Made by a program: the position numbers and the translations under genes. Under the pieces are notes generated by a model. The model saw only the letters and a list, made by a program, of their open reading frames with translations. It had not been told where the DNA came from and made no database searches. A DNA stretch of 39,156 bases from a virus: IMG/VR virus record IMGVR_UViG_3300021405_000032, positions 1 through 39,156 of that record. One strand, given 5' to 3'. Positions 23,430-31,515 of the stretch are shown here, piece by piece. The stretch's first letter is position 1; every line of letters starts with the position of its first letter.

Positions 23430-24330
23430 GCCAATCACTTGGATCATCGATGAGCTTCTGCTTGAGAAGCATGATGACGTGGGCTTTCCAACGCTCGCTG
23501 ATGCTGCTCGTGAGCAGGATGATATCGTTTTCACGACCAAATACGTGCCCTTCAGCCAGGAGCTTGTGCTGCCCGAGGATGCAGTGTCCCACTTATTCAA
23601 TTCGACCCACAGAGTGCCTACAGTGGCCTATGGGACGGTTGGCTTCGTTCGTCAGTTCCAACGCACGACATGGCTCAAGAGCCACTGTCCAGGCTGCTAT
23701 TTGCGTCCTGAAGAGCTTCGCTTCTCAAAGGCTGCGGCCATGTGGGGCGGTCTCATGTTCAATGACAAATTTGTGATGCTTCCCTATGGGGAACTGAAGC
23801 GTCGTATTCTTCAGGATATCGAGGACGGTCTTCGACCTCCCAATTATTACGACCACAAAATGTTCGTTCGCCCTGACGTGGTGACGAAGACATTTGCTGG
23901 TCGAGTGTTCGATTTCGACTCGCCAGAAGATGACGTATGGGCTCTTGATAAGTATGAGAAGATTGATCCGTCTGAGCTTGTGATCATTGCTGATCCTTAC
24001 GAGGATATCATTGCCGAATATCGACACTTTGTGGTCAATGGAGAAGTTGTGGCAGAGTCACAATATCGCCGTAATGAAGTGTTAGACATTCGAGTTGACG
24101 TGTCGGATGATAATACCAACTTCGCTCGCTATGTCGCTGCCAAAAACAACGACTATGATTGGGAACCTGACACGGTTTATGTGGTCGATACGGTCGAGAC
24201 CGTTGATGGACCAAGGATTATAGAATTCAATTCCGCTTCGTGTTCAGGGCTTTATGCCTGCGACACTCGTGCAATTGTCAAGGCTGTCAATAAGCAGGCT
24301 TGGAAAGAACTTAATGGAGACTTAGATTGA
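23419..24330 (+). CDS. ATP-grasp domain protein
   Basis: 303 aa from the ATG at 23419 with AGGAG eight bases upstream. The C-terminal half has EYRHFVVNGEVVAESQYR, YVVDTVETVDG and IIEFNSASCSGLYACD, the substrate loop and metal-binding Glu/Asn of a compact ATP-grasp fold (DUF4343-like). It would ligate a carboxylate to an amine or thiol. The substrate is unknown. Confidence 0.72.
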   Translation: MSSKPITWIIDELLLEKHDDVGFPTLADAAREQDDIVFTTKYVPFSQELVLPEDAVSHLFNSTHRVPTVAYGTVGFVRQFQRTTWLKSHCPGCYLRPEELRFSKAAAMWGGLMFNDKFVMLPYGELKRRILQDIEDGLRPPNYYDHKMFVRPDVVTKTFAGRVFDFDSPEDDVWALDKYEKIDPSELVIIADPYEDIIAEYRHFVVNGEVVAESQYRRNEVLDIRVDVSDDNTNFARYVAAKNNDYDWEPDTVYVVDTVETVDGPRIIEFNSASCSGLYACDTRAIVKAVNKQAWKELNGDLD

Positions 24331-24728
24331 GCACGATCAAGTATACCGTCAATACCTTCTGGACACAGAGGGAAGCCCTTGATCTTGTGAAGAAGATTGA
24401 AGGCTTTGCACCGAATTATGGATACCATGTCGGCCTGACTGGTGGCGTCCTCTATAAGGATGGTGACCGTAAGGACATTGACGTGATCTTCTATCCCCAC
24501 AATGATCCCAAGAACGTTCCAGATGAGCAGGGTCTAATCGATGCTCTATTGTGCAACATGGGCATTGTGGTCAATGAAGAGAAGTACTATGGCTGGCTTA
24601 GAAAGGCTAGATACTTCATGAAAGACCTCGACTTATTCTTTATGACTCGCATCAAGGGTGAGAACAAGGGTAGAGAGTACCCCGCTAAGGACAATGTTCA
24701 TACAATCGAAGTGGATTGGAATGATTAA
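24327..24728 (+). CDS. Minimal nucleotidyltransferase-like protein
   Basis: 133 aa, TTG start overlapping the ATP-grasp stop. LTGGVLYKDGDRKDIDVIF matches the GG ... G ... DxD signature of pol-beta-type nucleotidyltransferases, although the Ser after the second Gly is Asp here. Function unknown. Confidence 0.65.
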   Translation: MSTIKYTVNTFWTQREALDLVKKIEGFAPNYGYHVGLTGGVLYKDGDRKDIDVIFYPHNDPKNVPDEQGLIDALLCNMGIVVNEEKYYGWLRKARYFMKDLDLFFMTRIKGENKGREYPAKDNVHTIEVDWND

Positions 24729-24948
24729 GTGGGGAACAGCACACTCTCTCTTCCATAGAGAATTGTTCAACAAGTGCATTTGGCACTTTGCTCACCAGAT
24801 TGAGTTTGCTAATCCCCATGAGTGGGACGACGATGGCTTGATGTTTTCGCTTATCCATAGTCCTCATCTTTCCGATGACTACCATGGTCAAATGGATATT
24901 ATAATCGAGGGTAAAAGACTATGGTTCAAGAGGGATTGTGATGTTTAA
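24721..24948 (+). CDS. Hypothetical protein
   Basis: 75 aa from the ATG at 24721, overlapping the previous gene by eight bases. His- and Trp-rich (MIKWGTAHSLFHRELF, HFAHQIEFANPHEW). No family recognised. Confidence 0.55.
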   Translation: MIKWGTAHSLFHRELFNKCIWHFAHQIEFANPHEWDDDGLMFSLIHSPHLSDDYHGQMDIIIEGKRLWFKRDCDV

Positions 24949-25033
24949 GATTTTTGGATTTGAATTCAATATCTATGAGTCTTGGAATGACATTCGTAAT
25001 TGGATCAAAGACATAAAAGAAAAAGGATGGTAA
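24941..25033 (+). CDS. 30-residue small protein
   Basis: MFKIFGFEFNIYESW then NDIRNWIKDIKEKGW. AGAGGG lies six bases before the ATG. The start overlaps the upstream stop region, and its stop overlaps the next ATG (TAATG). Amphipathic and aromatic; perhaps membrane-associated. Confidence 0.45.
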   Translation: MFKIFGFEFNIYESWNDIRNWIKDIKEKGW

Positions 25034-25560
25034 TGTCTAATTGGTGGTATAGATGGGCTAGAGATAACGCCTTCCCTATTCTTTATTGGATTGGGACGTG
25101 GAGCATCTTCGATTGGATACAATCCTTTCATGGCTGGCTCGACAACACTTTGCCTTGGCGTCTTCGTGCTCGCGTCAAAGCTATGCATGAAGAGAACCGT
25201 GACCTCTGCACGCAGTTGCAGCAAGCGAATTGGGAAATCCTCATGCTGAAGCTCAGCTTGAAGGAAGCCCTGCGAAAGATGCATATGCCAATCCGTGGTG
25301 GTTACAATCCCCGCATAGCTTTCAATTCCATCGAGAATGACGCCCCATTCCCTGCGACCACGATTTATTGCGACTTCGAACGTTTCCGTGTGTCGATTAT
25401 GCTTGACAAATCTGCATGGCCGCGTTATAGTCCTTACCTTCTCGACTACATGTCGGAGCATACGGCTGAAATCCTTATTGATCATACGAAGAACCATATC
25501 TATAAGGAAGTCAAGAAGTTCTACGACAAGGAATTCCAAGGAGAAATCGATGGATCATAA
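25033..25560 (+). CDS. Hypothetical protein, hydrophobic N-terminus and coiled coil
   Basis: 175 aa from the ATG at 25033 (TAATG overlap, AAGGA upstream). A Trp-rich hydrophobic N-terminus (about 8-45) may sit at the membrane, followed by a coiled-coil helix (about 50-90) and an alpha/beta tail. A promoter-like TTGACA-N17-TATAGT lies inside the gene at 25403-25431. No family recognised. Confidence 0.6.
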   Translation: MSNWWYRWARDNAFPILYWIGTWSIFDWIQSFHGWLDNTLPWRLRARVKAMHEENRDLCTQLQQANWEILMLKLSLKEALRKMHMPIRGGYNPRIAFNSIENDAPFPATTIYCDFERFRVSIMLDKSAWPRYSPYLLDYMSEHTAEILIDHTKNHIYKEVKKFYDKEFQGEIDGS

Positions 25561-26548
25561 CATCATTTTTCGCACCCGCTTTGGGTCGCATCTTTATGGC
25601 ACGAACACTCCCGCCTCTGACGAGGATTGGAAGTCAGTTCGTATGCCTACAGCACGTGAAATCCTCCTTGGGAACGCGAAGGAAACCCTTGCGATCAGGG
25701 ATCGATATAACAAGGCTGAGAAGGAAAAGAACCTCCCAGGAGAGTACGAGGAAGAGAGCTTCACGCTGAAGCAGTACCTCAAGCTGGTCTCCGAGGGTCA
25801 AACCGTTTCCCTCGACATGCTCTTTGCTCCAGGCTACATGTGGGACAAACACTCCGTCCTTGACTTCACGATCTGGGCCGATATCAGAGCCAATCGCAAC
25901 CGACTTATCTCAAAGAAGTCAGGGGCTTTCGTTGGCTATTGCCGACAGCAGGCCAAGAAATATGGGATCAAGGGGTCTCGTGTTGCCGCTGCTCGCGAAG
26001 TCTTGAACTTCCTTTTGACTCTGCACCCAAACATGAAACTTGGGGAATATATGGTCAATATCGACCAAATGCATAATCTTTCCCCCAATAAGGAACATAT
26101 TAGGATCATTCCCATCCAACAGACTTCTGGTGTGATAATTTATTACCTTGAGGTTTGCGACCGCAAGCTTCAATATACATCAAAGGTTTCTGAGTGCATC
26201 AAGGTTGTTGATCACCTTGTGGCTGAGTATGGTTCGCGTGCCCTCCAAGCCGAGCAGAATGAAGGGCTCGACTGGAAAGCTTTGTCCCATGCTGTTCGCA
26301 TTGGAGAGCAGGCCATCGAGCTATTCGATACGGGATTTGTGACATTCCCGCGTCCAAACGCCGACTTTCTAAAAGTCATCAAGAAGGGTGAGGTTCCTTA
26401 CAAGCAGGTTGCTGGCCTGATCGAGATGAATTTTGATGCGGTTGAGGCCGCTTCGAAGGCGTCGAGCCTTCCCGAAGATGTTGACCACGAGTGGATTAAC
26501 CAATTCGTTGTTGACCAATATAGACGTGTTGTTAACAAAGGAGATTGA
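25550..26548 (+). CDS. Nucleotidyltransferase (RlaP-like)
   Basis: 332 aa from the ATG with AAGGAG about seven bases upstream. RFGSHLYGTNTPASDEDWKS is the signature of predicted nucleotidyltransferases (G-S-x-L-Y-G ... S-D-x-D), with the metal-binding acids in SDEDW. A helical body follows. Members of the group occur in many large phages; the substrate is unknown. Confidence 0.78.
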   Translation: MDHNIIFRTRFGSHLYGTNTPASDEDWKSVRMPTAREILLGNAKETLAIRDRYNKAEKEKNLPGEYEEESFTLKQYLKLVSEGQTVSLDMLFAPGYMWDKHSVLDFTIWADIRANRNRLISKKSGAFVGYCRQQAKKYGIKGSRVAAAREVLNFLLTLHPNMKLGEYMVNIDQMHNLSPNKEHIRIIPIQQTSGVIIYYLEVCDRKLQYTSKVSECIKVVDHLVAEYGSRALQAEQNEGLDWKALSHAVRIGEQAIELFDTGFVTFPRPNADFLKVIKKGEVPYKQVAGLIEMNFDAVEAASKASSLPEDVDHEWINQFVVDQYRRVVNKGD

Positions 26549-26549
26549 T

Positions 26550-26798
26550 ATGCTAGTTAGAATAGTTTGGACAGTCGTGACGCTTATTGCGGCTTCGATT
26601 GCCCATGCCATGTGGGGAACGACCCACACAATACTGAGTGCCGAGTCGGCAGGAACTCAGTTCGCCAACAGTGACATTGCCGCAGTCGCGAATGCAGGGT
26701 TTCAGGATGCTCTGTTGTTCGTAAACGGAGGTATCACGATTGCTGTTATCATGATCCTCTATTTCATTTGGCAGGGCTATTTCAAGACCGCCAAGTAA
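26550..26798 (+). CDS. Two-helix membrane protein
   Basis: 82 aa. AAAGGAG six bases upstream. Transmembrane segments at about 3-22 and 56-74 flank a short polar loop. It directly precedes an exported SPFH-like protein and may anchor it, or be a holin; both are guesses. Confidence 0.65.
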   Translation: MLVRIVWTVVTLIAASIAHAMWGTTHTILSAESAGTQFANSDIAAVANAGFQDALLFVNGGITIAVIMILYFIWQGYFKTAK

Positions 26799-26811
26799 CA
26801 AGGAGTTTGTT

Positions 26812-27831
26812 ATGAATAAGTTAATCGCAGGTATTCTTGCGGCTTCGATGCTCGTTTCGAGTCCGTCGTTCGCTTACTATGCGGGTTCGGACAATCCCGA
26901 ATTCGTTGCCATTGAGCCGAATGAGTCGGCTTTCTGGGTTCCCAATCAGGGAGCAAACGTTGACAGCCAGACCAAGTTCGAGTCGGAAGACTACTTCAAC
27001 AAGAACAAGATCGCTGCCAAGCTATTCCAAGTGCCGCACATTCAGCTTCCGAAGAACCAGTACAGTCTCTCATGGGGCGGCAACTACGTTCCTTCAGGCC
27101 GAATGATCATTCAGCCTCGCACCCCTTACAATCGTGAGTGGACTGCCGCTGGACGTGGAACGGACAAGGCAAACAACGAGGGTCTCGAATGCCAGACCAA
27201 CGAGGGTCTGAATGTCGGGATCGAAATTGCCATTGGTGCTTCGATTGCGGAAGAGAACGCAGCCAAGTACCTCTTCAATTTCGGCATCGAACGTCCTCGT
27301 GATCCTGCTGACCCGACCAAGTTTGGCAATCGCGAAGACCCACAGATCATCTTCACGTCGATCTATTTCGGCTACGATCTGGCACACGCGATGGACCTGA
27401 AGGTGCATGGACAGGTTTCGACCTTGCTCTGCAACGAGGTTTCCAAGCTCTCCCTCAATGAGGCGAACAAGCAGGCTGCGGCTATCTTGGAACGCACAAA
27501 GACGGTTCTTGAGCCATGGATGAAGGAACGAGGCATCACGCTCGATTATATCGGCTATGCTGGCACGTGGCACTTCGATGACACGGTTCAGAAGGCTATC
27601 AACCGTGCGTTCGAGTCCAGCCAGGATCAGGTTGTCGCGAAGGCTCTTGAGCCTTACAAGGACACGCTGACGCAGTTGGCGTACACTCAGGCCATTCGCA
27701 CCATTGCGGACAAGTGGGACGGTAAGCTGCCAACCTCACTCTCAGGCTTGATCCTCGTGCCTGCGGACTTCCTATCGTCTTTCAGGACGGTCGTTCAGGG
27801 TGTGACGAATACCCTCCTTCCGACCAAGTAA
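26812..27831 (+). CDS. Exported SPFH/band-7-like protein
   Basis: 339 aa. Signal peptide (MNKLIAGILAASMLVSSPSF, cleaved after A). The core has the prohibitin/HflC pattern: NEGLNVGIEIAIGASI strand, AAKYLFNFG, a helix NEANKQAAAILERTKTVLEP and RGITLDYIGYAGTWHFDD, then a helical region to the end. SPFH proteins form large membrane-linked rings. A signal-peptide version without its own membrane anchor is unusual; the small membrane protein just upstream could supply one. Confidence 0.65.
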   Translation: MNKLIAGILAASMLVSSPSFAYYAGSDNPEFVAIEPNESAFWVPNQGANVDSQTKFESEDYFNKNKIAAKLFQVPHIQLPKNQYSLSWGGNYVPSGRMIIQPRTPYNREWTAAGRGTDKANNEGLECQTNEGLNVGIEIAIGASIAEENAAKYLFNFGIERPRDPADPTKFGNREDPQIIFTSIYFGYDLAHAMDLKVHGQVSTLLCNEVSKLSLNEANKQAAAILERTKTVLEPWMKERGITLDYIGYAGTWHFDDTVQKAINRAFESSQDQVVAKALEPYKDTLTQLAYTQAIRTIADKWDGKLPTSLSGLILVPADFLSSFRTVVQGVTNTLLPTK

Positions 27832-27841
27832 GTCGGTCCCT

Positions 27842-27879
27842 TAATAAATAAGTGCATCTCTCATTGAGGATGCACTTAT
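27842..27879 (+). promoter_or_regulatory. Late-promoter-like motif with start-codon-hiding hairpin
   Basis: TAATAAATAAG at 27842-27852. A perfect 11 bp stem pairs 27848-27858 with 27869-27879. The right arm runs into the ATG at 27878, and the RBS GAGGA (27866-27870) straddles the loop and the stem. A late transcript starting near 27856 would keep only the last three bases of the left arm. Confidence 0.72.
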
Positions 27880-28258
27880 GCCTTTCTTAGGAATTATCGT
27901 CTCGTTGTTTACAGGTCCGTTCGGTAAGATTTTCTCTTACGGAGCGATCATCCTTACAGTCGTGGCGGGTGCTTGGGGTTATCTAAAGTACGAAGAGCAC
28001 GAAGCTGCCGTAGAAGCCCTAGCGAAGTTCAACGCAGCCCAAGCCGCTCAGACAGCTAAGGACAACGCTGCCAACGCCGCTGCCCTCCAGCAAGCCCTAC
28101 AAGACGAAGAAGCCCTACAGAAGCAGGTTGACGCTGACAACGCGAAGCTCGCTACTCAGGTAGGCAATACGAACACGTGGATTGTTAAGCAGAAGCCTTC
28201 TGACACTGTGGTCGATCCCATTTTCAACCAAGTGCTAACGAAGATGAGAGGATATTAG
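27878..28258 (+). CDS. Probable inner-membrane spanin (Rz-like)
   Basis: 126 aa. N-terminal membrane segment (about 17-37), then a long Ala/Gln/Lys coiled coil (about 40-105), the layout of i-spanins. The next gene is a small lipoprotein, as expected for the o-spanin. The pair would fuse inner and outer membranes at lysis. Confidence 0.7.
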   Translation: MPFLGIIVSLFTGPFGKIFSYGAIILTVVAGAWGYLKYEEHEAAVEALAKFNAAQAAQTAKDNAANAAALQQALQDEEALQKQVDADNAKLATQVGNTNTWIVKQKPSDTVVDPIFNQVLTKMRGY

Positions 28259-28261
28259 ATA

Positions 28262-28549
28262 ATGAAAATCGGTATGAAGCCTGTGCTTATTGCAATCGGC
28301 CTATCTGTCCTTTTGGCTGGTTGCGGCGGTGACCTCGATCCTACCCTTGTATCTCATAAGAATGTGGTGTATGTTCCTCCTGCGGCTCTCTTCAATTGCC
28401 CCGTGGCACCCCTTCCTCAGACGTTCACAACGAACGCTCAGGTTGCTCAAACATTAAATACGACGTATGGCAACAACGTGACGTGCCGCAACAACATGAA
28501 CGCACTTCGAAATGATTTGAACAATCAGAAGAAAGTGTTTGGTAAATAA
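28262..28549 (+). CDS. Probable outer-membrane spanin lipoprotein (Rz1-like)
   Basis: 95 aa with a clear lipobox LLAGC (lipidated Cys21) after a hydrophobic signal, then VVYVPPAALFNCPVAPLP, a proline-rich stretch as in Rz1 proteins. Starts three bases after the i-spanin candidate. Confidence 0.75.
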   Translation: MKIGMKPVLIAIGLSVLLAGCGGDLDPTLVSHKNVVYVPPAALFNCPVAPLPQTFTTNAQVAQTLNTTYGNNVTCRNNMNALRNDLNNQKKVFGK

Positions 28550-28560
28550 CTGGAGGAACG

Positions 28561-29082
28561 ATGACATTAGGAACTGAAGTAAACTCTGCCGTAACGACAG
28601 TTGAGAATGACGTAAGAGTCATCTTCAAGGATGTCGAAGGGGCATTACAGACACCAATCGGGGCTGTTACAAGCTCAACGACCAGTGGTGTGAAGAGTCT
28701 GTTGACCAAGAGAGTTAATCTTGGGGCGACTGTACCTTTGAACAAGAAGTTTGCCAAGACGTTTGCTGAGTTGGCTTGTGTAGCCGCACTCGCAATTGGC
28801 TTAATTGGCACGCAGCTTTACGTCTACATGGACCACAAGAAGGCTATCGAGCTTAATCAAGGACGTACATCTACGCTTGAGGCAGTAACCAAGCAGTATG
28901 ATACTGACTTCGTGACCGTCAACTCTGCAATCATTGCTACGAACAAGATTGTTGGTTCTGTGCAGACAGCAGAGCAGGCAGATGCAGCTAAGATTGCACA
29001 AATCCAGGCTCAGCTTAATTCAAGACTGTCACCTGTTCACGCAACATCTGCTGTAACCCGAAAGTATTTCCGCAAAAAGTAA
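28561..29082 (+). CDS. Membrane protein of the lysis region
   Basis: 173 aa. One transmembrane segment in the middle (about 69-88, FAELACVAALAIGLIGTQLY) with a polar N-terminal half and an Ala/Gln coiled-coil C-terminal half. RBS GGAGG upstream. Could be a holin-type or accessory spanin protein; no motif decides it. Confidence 0.6.
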   Translation: MTLGTEVNSAVTTVENDVRVIFKDVEGALQTPIGAVTSSTTSGVKSLLTKRVNLGATVPLNKKFAKTFAELACVAALAIGLIGTQLYVYMDHKKAIELNQGRTSTLEAVTKQYDTDFVTVNSAIIATNKIVGSVQTAEQADAAKIAQIQAQLNSRLSPVHATSAVTRKYFRKK

Positions 29083-29100
29083 AGTGACGAAAGGTTTATT

Positions 29101-29724
29101 ATGTTCATTACGTTCGAAGGAATTGATGGCGTAGGGAAGTCTACGCAAGCAAGGATGCTTACTGCACGCCTTAACCTCCATGGGCACCACAGCATCCTTA
29201 CACATGAGCCAGGAGGAACGGACTTTGGTATGAAGGTCCGCCAATTGATCAAGTCTGAGAAGAACTTGAGCACCTACTCACAGTATCACCTGATCGAGTC
29301 ACAACGTGATCATCACGTAACTAATGTGATCCTCCCTGCTATTGCCGATAACACACATGTGATCTGCGACCGCTTCATCGATACGTCCTTCGTATATCAG
29401 AACTCATATATGTACTTTGATGACTGGCTAGACTACCTTGAAAGCTATCGAGTAGTGCCAGACCTAACGTTTCTCATGTATACCGACGACGTTTCATCTA
29501 TCAAGAAGCGTATGGTTGACAGAGCAGGCGTCGAGATGGATCACTTCGATAATGCATCCATTGAGAAACTAATTCAAATGCAAGACCTTTTCTTCGATCT
29601 TGTTGGGCAGTTTTCTCGCATTGTGCCGATAAATACTGATGGGTCCATTGAGACCATATCAGAAATTATCTATACACGTGTGAGGTTTGCTATTGAAGAC
29701 GCTATTCATCCTGAAGAGACGTGA
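29101..29724 (+). CDS. tmk: Thymidylate kinase
   Basis: 207 aa. P-loop GIDGVGKSTQ (7-16), THEPGGTDFG and the DR motif ICDRFIDTS (90-91). Full length. It makes dTDP from dTMP, downstream of ThyX (8557-9285). RBS AAAGG upstream. Confidence 0.92.
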   Translation: MFITFEGIDGVGKSTQARMLTARLNLHGHHSILTHEPGGTDFGMKVRQLIKSEKNLSTYSQYHLIESQRDHHVTNVILPAIADNTHVICDRFIDTSFVYQNSYMYFDDWLDYLESYRVVPDLTFLMYTDDVSSIKKRMVDRAGVEMDHFDNASIEKLIQMQDLFFDLVGQFSRIVPINTDGSIETISEIIYTRVRFAIEDAIHPEET

Positions 29725-30742
29725 AGACTTTGATCCTGAGACTCACACAAACATAAGACTTTCAACAGGATTATATAATAGTGCCGAGTTCGTCCACAAG
29801 ATGCTGGTCGAGAACGGTATCGAGTCAAAGCTAACCGTGGTTGTTGACAACAACGGCATTGACAAGGAAGTTCATGACTTCCGTCCTGACATTGTGTTTA
29901 TCGAAGCCCTCTGGGTGGTTCCCGAGAAATTCGAAATCCTCCGTTCCCTGCATCCTACCGTGACTTGGGTGGTTCGTATCCACTCAGATATTCCATTCAT
30001 GGCCCAGGAAGGCACTGCCATGCAGTGGATATTCGATTACGTAAGTCAGCCTAAGATGATTGTTGCTCCTAACTCTCCCAAGATGACGAGCGACATTCAG
30101 AGGGTATCTGACGTAATTCATGGTGCAGGGAAGAAGAAAATTGCTTATTTGCCTAATTATTACCCTGTTGATGTTATTGCCAGCCCTAAGAAGATCAATC
30201 CCAAGAACGATACGATCAATATTAGCTCGTTCGGAGCGATTAGACCACTGAAGAACCAGCTTATTCAGGCTATTGCAGCAATTGACTTTGCTGCCGAGAA
30301 GGGACTAAAGCTTAACTTCCACTTGAACTCTGGTCGCATAGAGGGGTTTGGTGATCCATGTGACGCCAATCTGCACAGCCTATTCGAGCACCTAGACCAA
30401 ACACGCTACCAAGTTACCTTCCATAGGTGGCTGACTCATGAGAAATTCATTAACCTGACCAAGGAAATGGATATCGGAATGCAAATTAGCTTCTCCGAGA
30501 CGTTTAACATAGTAGGGGCCGATCATGTGGTTAATGGTATCCCATTCCTGGGAAGTAATGAGATACCTTGGTGGGGTCCAATGCCAGTTTCCACGACGGA
30601 TAGAACGAAGCTGACACAGCTTCTCAACGGTGTATATGATAGTTCAGAAGCGAACGTCCTTCTTAACCAGATCAATTTGATTAAATACGCAGGGATGAGC
30701 CAAACCAAATGGTTGGAGTTCCTGAAAGGAGTAGAGGGATGA
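29693..30742 (+). CDS. GT-B type glycosyltransferase
   Basis: 349 aa. I prefer the TTG at 29693 (MKTLFILKRRED) with TGAGG seven bases upstream, inside the kinase 3' end. Two Rossmann-like halves are suggested by HDFRPDIVFIEALW and by ISSFGAIRPLKNQLIQAIAA, the family 1/4 donor-domain start. GMQISFSETFNIVGADHVVNG holds the usual E-x-F-x-x-x-x-x-D/E region. The acceptor is unknown. Confidence 0.75.
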   Translation: MKTLFILKRREDFDPETHTNIRLSTGLYNSAEFVHKMLVENGIESKLTVVVDNNGIDKEVHDFRPDIVFIEALWVVPEKFEILRSLHPTVTWVVRIHSDIPFMAQEGTAMQWIFDYVSQPKMIVAPNSPKMTSDIQRVSDVIHGAGKKKIAYLPNYYPVDVIASPKKINPKNDTINISSFGAIRPLKNQLIQAIAAIDFAAEKGLKLNFHLNSGRIEGFGDPCDANLHSLFEHLDQTRYQVTFHRWLTHEKFINLTKEMDIGMQISFSETFNIVGADHVVNGIPFLGSNEIPWWGPMPVSTTDRTKLTQLLNGVYDSSEANVLLNQINLIKYAGMSQTKWLEFLKGVEG

Positions 30743-30954
30743 TTTATAGACTAACATTGTTCAAGTGGATCACAACGGAAGAAAAGGAAGTACTTAACAT
30801 TGTTGAGCATCCTTTCGACACGCTTGACGAAGCTACTAAGTTCCTTGATCAGCTTGCTGAAGAGGAATATGAAATTGCTAAGGTGTTCTATGGCGACAGC
30901 CTTGCTCACTCACGCGACCGCAAGCACAAGAAGCACGACCAAAATTTCTCTTGA
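30739..30954 (+). CDS. Hypothetical protein
   Basis: 71 aa, ATGA overlap upstream. FDTLDEATKFLDQLAEEEYE is helical, and the tail is basic (RDRKHKKHDQ). It ends in the -35 box of the next promoter. Function unknown. Confidence 0.6.
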   Translation: MIYRLTLFKWITTEEKEVLNIVEHPFDTLDEATKFLDQLAEEEYEIAKVFYGDSLAHSRDRKHKKHDQNFS

Positions 30955-30979
30955 CAGCCTGATGCGGTTCTGATAGGGT
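30951..30979 (+). promoter_or_regulatory. Sigma70-like promoter for a small RNA
   Basis: TTGACA (30951-30956), 17 bases, TAGGGT (30974-30979). No coding frame follows before a terminator about 130 bases downstream. Confidence 0.65.
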
Positions 30980-30985
30980 AACCAA

Positions 30986-31111
30986 ATCGAAGGAACGACG
31001 CCGAAAGCTAGTACGCTAGTACCCTTCGCTAGTCGGTGATGAACCGACGCCTCTGGCCCTAATGATTGGGCTAGTCTTGGTGGGTGGCAATGACCGCGAC
31101 CAAGCTTTTTT
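30986..31111 (+). ncRNA. Candidate small RNA with its own promoter and terminator
   Basis: Between the promoter at 30951-30979 and the terminator at 31076-31111 there is no gene but several hairpins: CGAAGG/CCTTCG, GTCGGT/ACCGAC with a five-base loop, and GCCC/GGGC. It contains a tandem GCTAGTAC repeat. About 125 nt. No known family recognised. Confidence 0.5.
31076..31111 (+). terminator. Rho-independent terminator
   Basis: CTTGGT (31076-31081) pairs with ACCAAG (31099-31104), followed by six T at 31106-31111. It ends the candidate small RNA just before the tRNA cluster. Confidence 0.65.
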
Positions 31112-31112
31112 G

Positions 31113-31123
31113 CAATAAATAAA
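31113..31123 (+). promoter_or_regulatory. Late-promoter-like motif
   Basis: CAATAAATAAA, 13 bases before tRNA-Ser(TGA) and immediately after a terminator. It suggests the tRNA cluster can be transcribed late. Confidence 0.6.
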
Positions 31124-31135
31124 AGTTCAACCAAT

Positions 31136-31230
31136 GGAAGAGTGGCCGAGTGGTTGATGGCGGCGGTCTTGAAAACCGTTAAGGGCCTTAAACAAGTCCT
31201 TCGTGGGTTCAAATCCTACCTCTTCCTCCA
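31136..31230 (+). tRNA. tRNA-Ser (anticodon TGA)
   Basis: 95 nt with encoded CCA. Acceptor GGAAGAG pairs with CTCTTCC. D-arm GCC/GGC, anticodon stem GCGGT/ACCGT, loop CTTGAAA, long variable arm (class II), T-arm GTGGG-TTCAAAT-CCTAC. The discriminator is T, not the usual G. Reads UCA. Confidence 0.93.
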
Positions 31231-31441
31231 ATTCAATGGACCTTGCGGGCACGTCCTTTATAAACTACCCACTCTAATTTAGGGAGCACCGTAAACTCGG
31301 TGCAAAGTGTTCATCCGCTTCTGGTTTCAGGGTGAACGCTAGCAAGAAACCAGCGGGCGAGGTTTACCTAATAAGGTGCTGAGAGCCCGAGAATTCGTAT
31401 GCGGGACTGTAAGGTTTCCGTTGCCCTCGCAAGAGGGAGAT
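31231..31441 (+). ncRNA. Structured spacer with an H-type pseudoknot
   Basis: No gene. GCACCG/CGGTGC hairpin (31286-31291 with 31298-31303). An H-type pseudoknot: stem 1 31309-31316 with 31330-31337 (8 bp, one G-U), stem 2 31321-31328 with 31346-31353 (8 bp perfect), loops of 4, 1 and 8 bases. Then a CCCG/CGGG hairpin and CCCTC-GCAA-GAGGG with a GNRA tetraloop (31424-31437), ending just before tRNA-Asp. No family recognised. Confidence 0.55.
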
Positions 31442-31515
31442 GGTCCATTAGCTCAATGGTAGAGCATTCGGTTGTCAGCCGAATTACATGGGTTCGATCC
31501 CCTTATGGGCCGCCA
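31442..31515 (+). tRNA. tRNA-Asp (anticodon GTC)
   Basis: 74 nt with encoded CCA and discriminator G. Acceptor GGTCCAT with ATGGGCC (one G-U), anticodon stem TTCGG/CCGAA, loop TTGTCAG, T-loop TTCGATC. Confidence 0.95.

Noticed and set aside
25403-25431. TTGACA-N17-TATAGT promoter-like sequence
   Set aside because: It is inside a coding region of a tightly coupled gene series; a good match but not supported by context.
31374-31395. TPP-riboswitch-like GGTGCTGAGAG
   Set aside because: The second conserved half (CCTGATCTGGATAATGCC-like) is absent and no thiamine gene is nearby.
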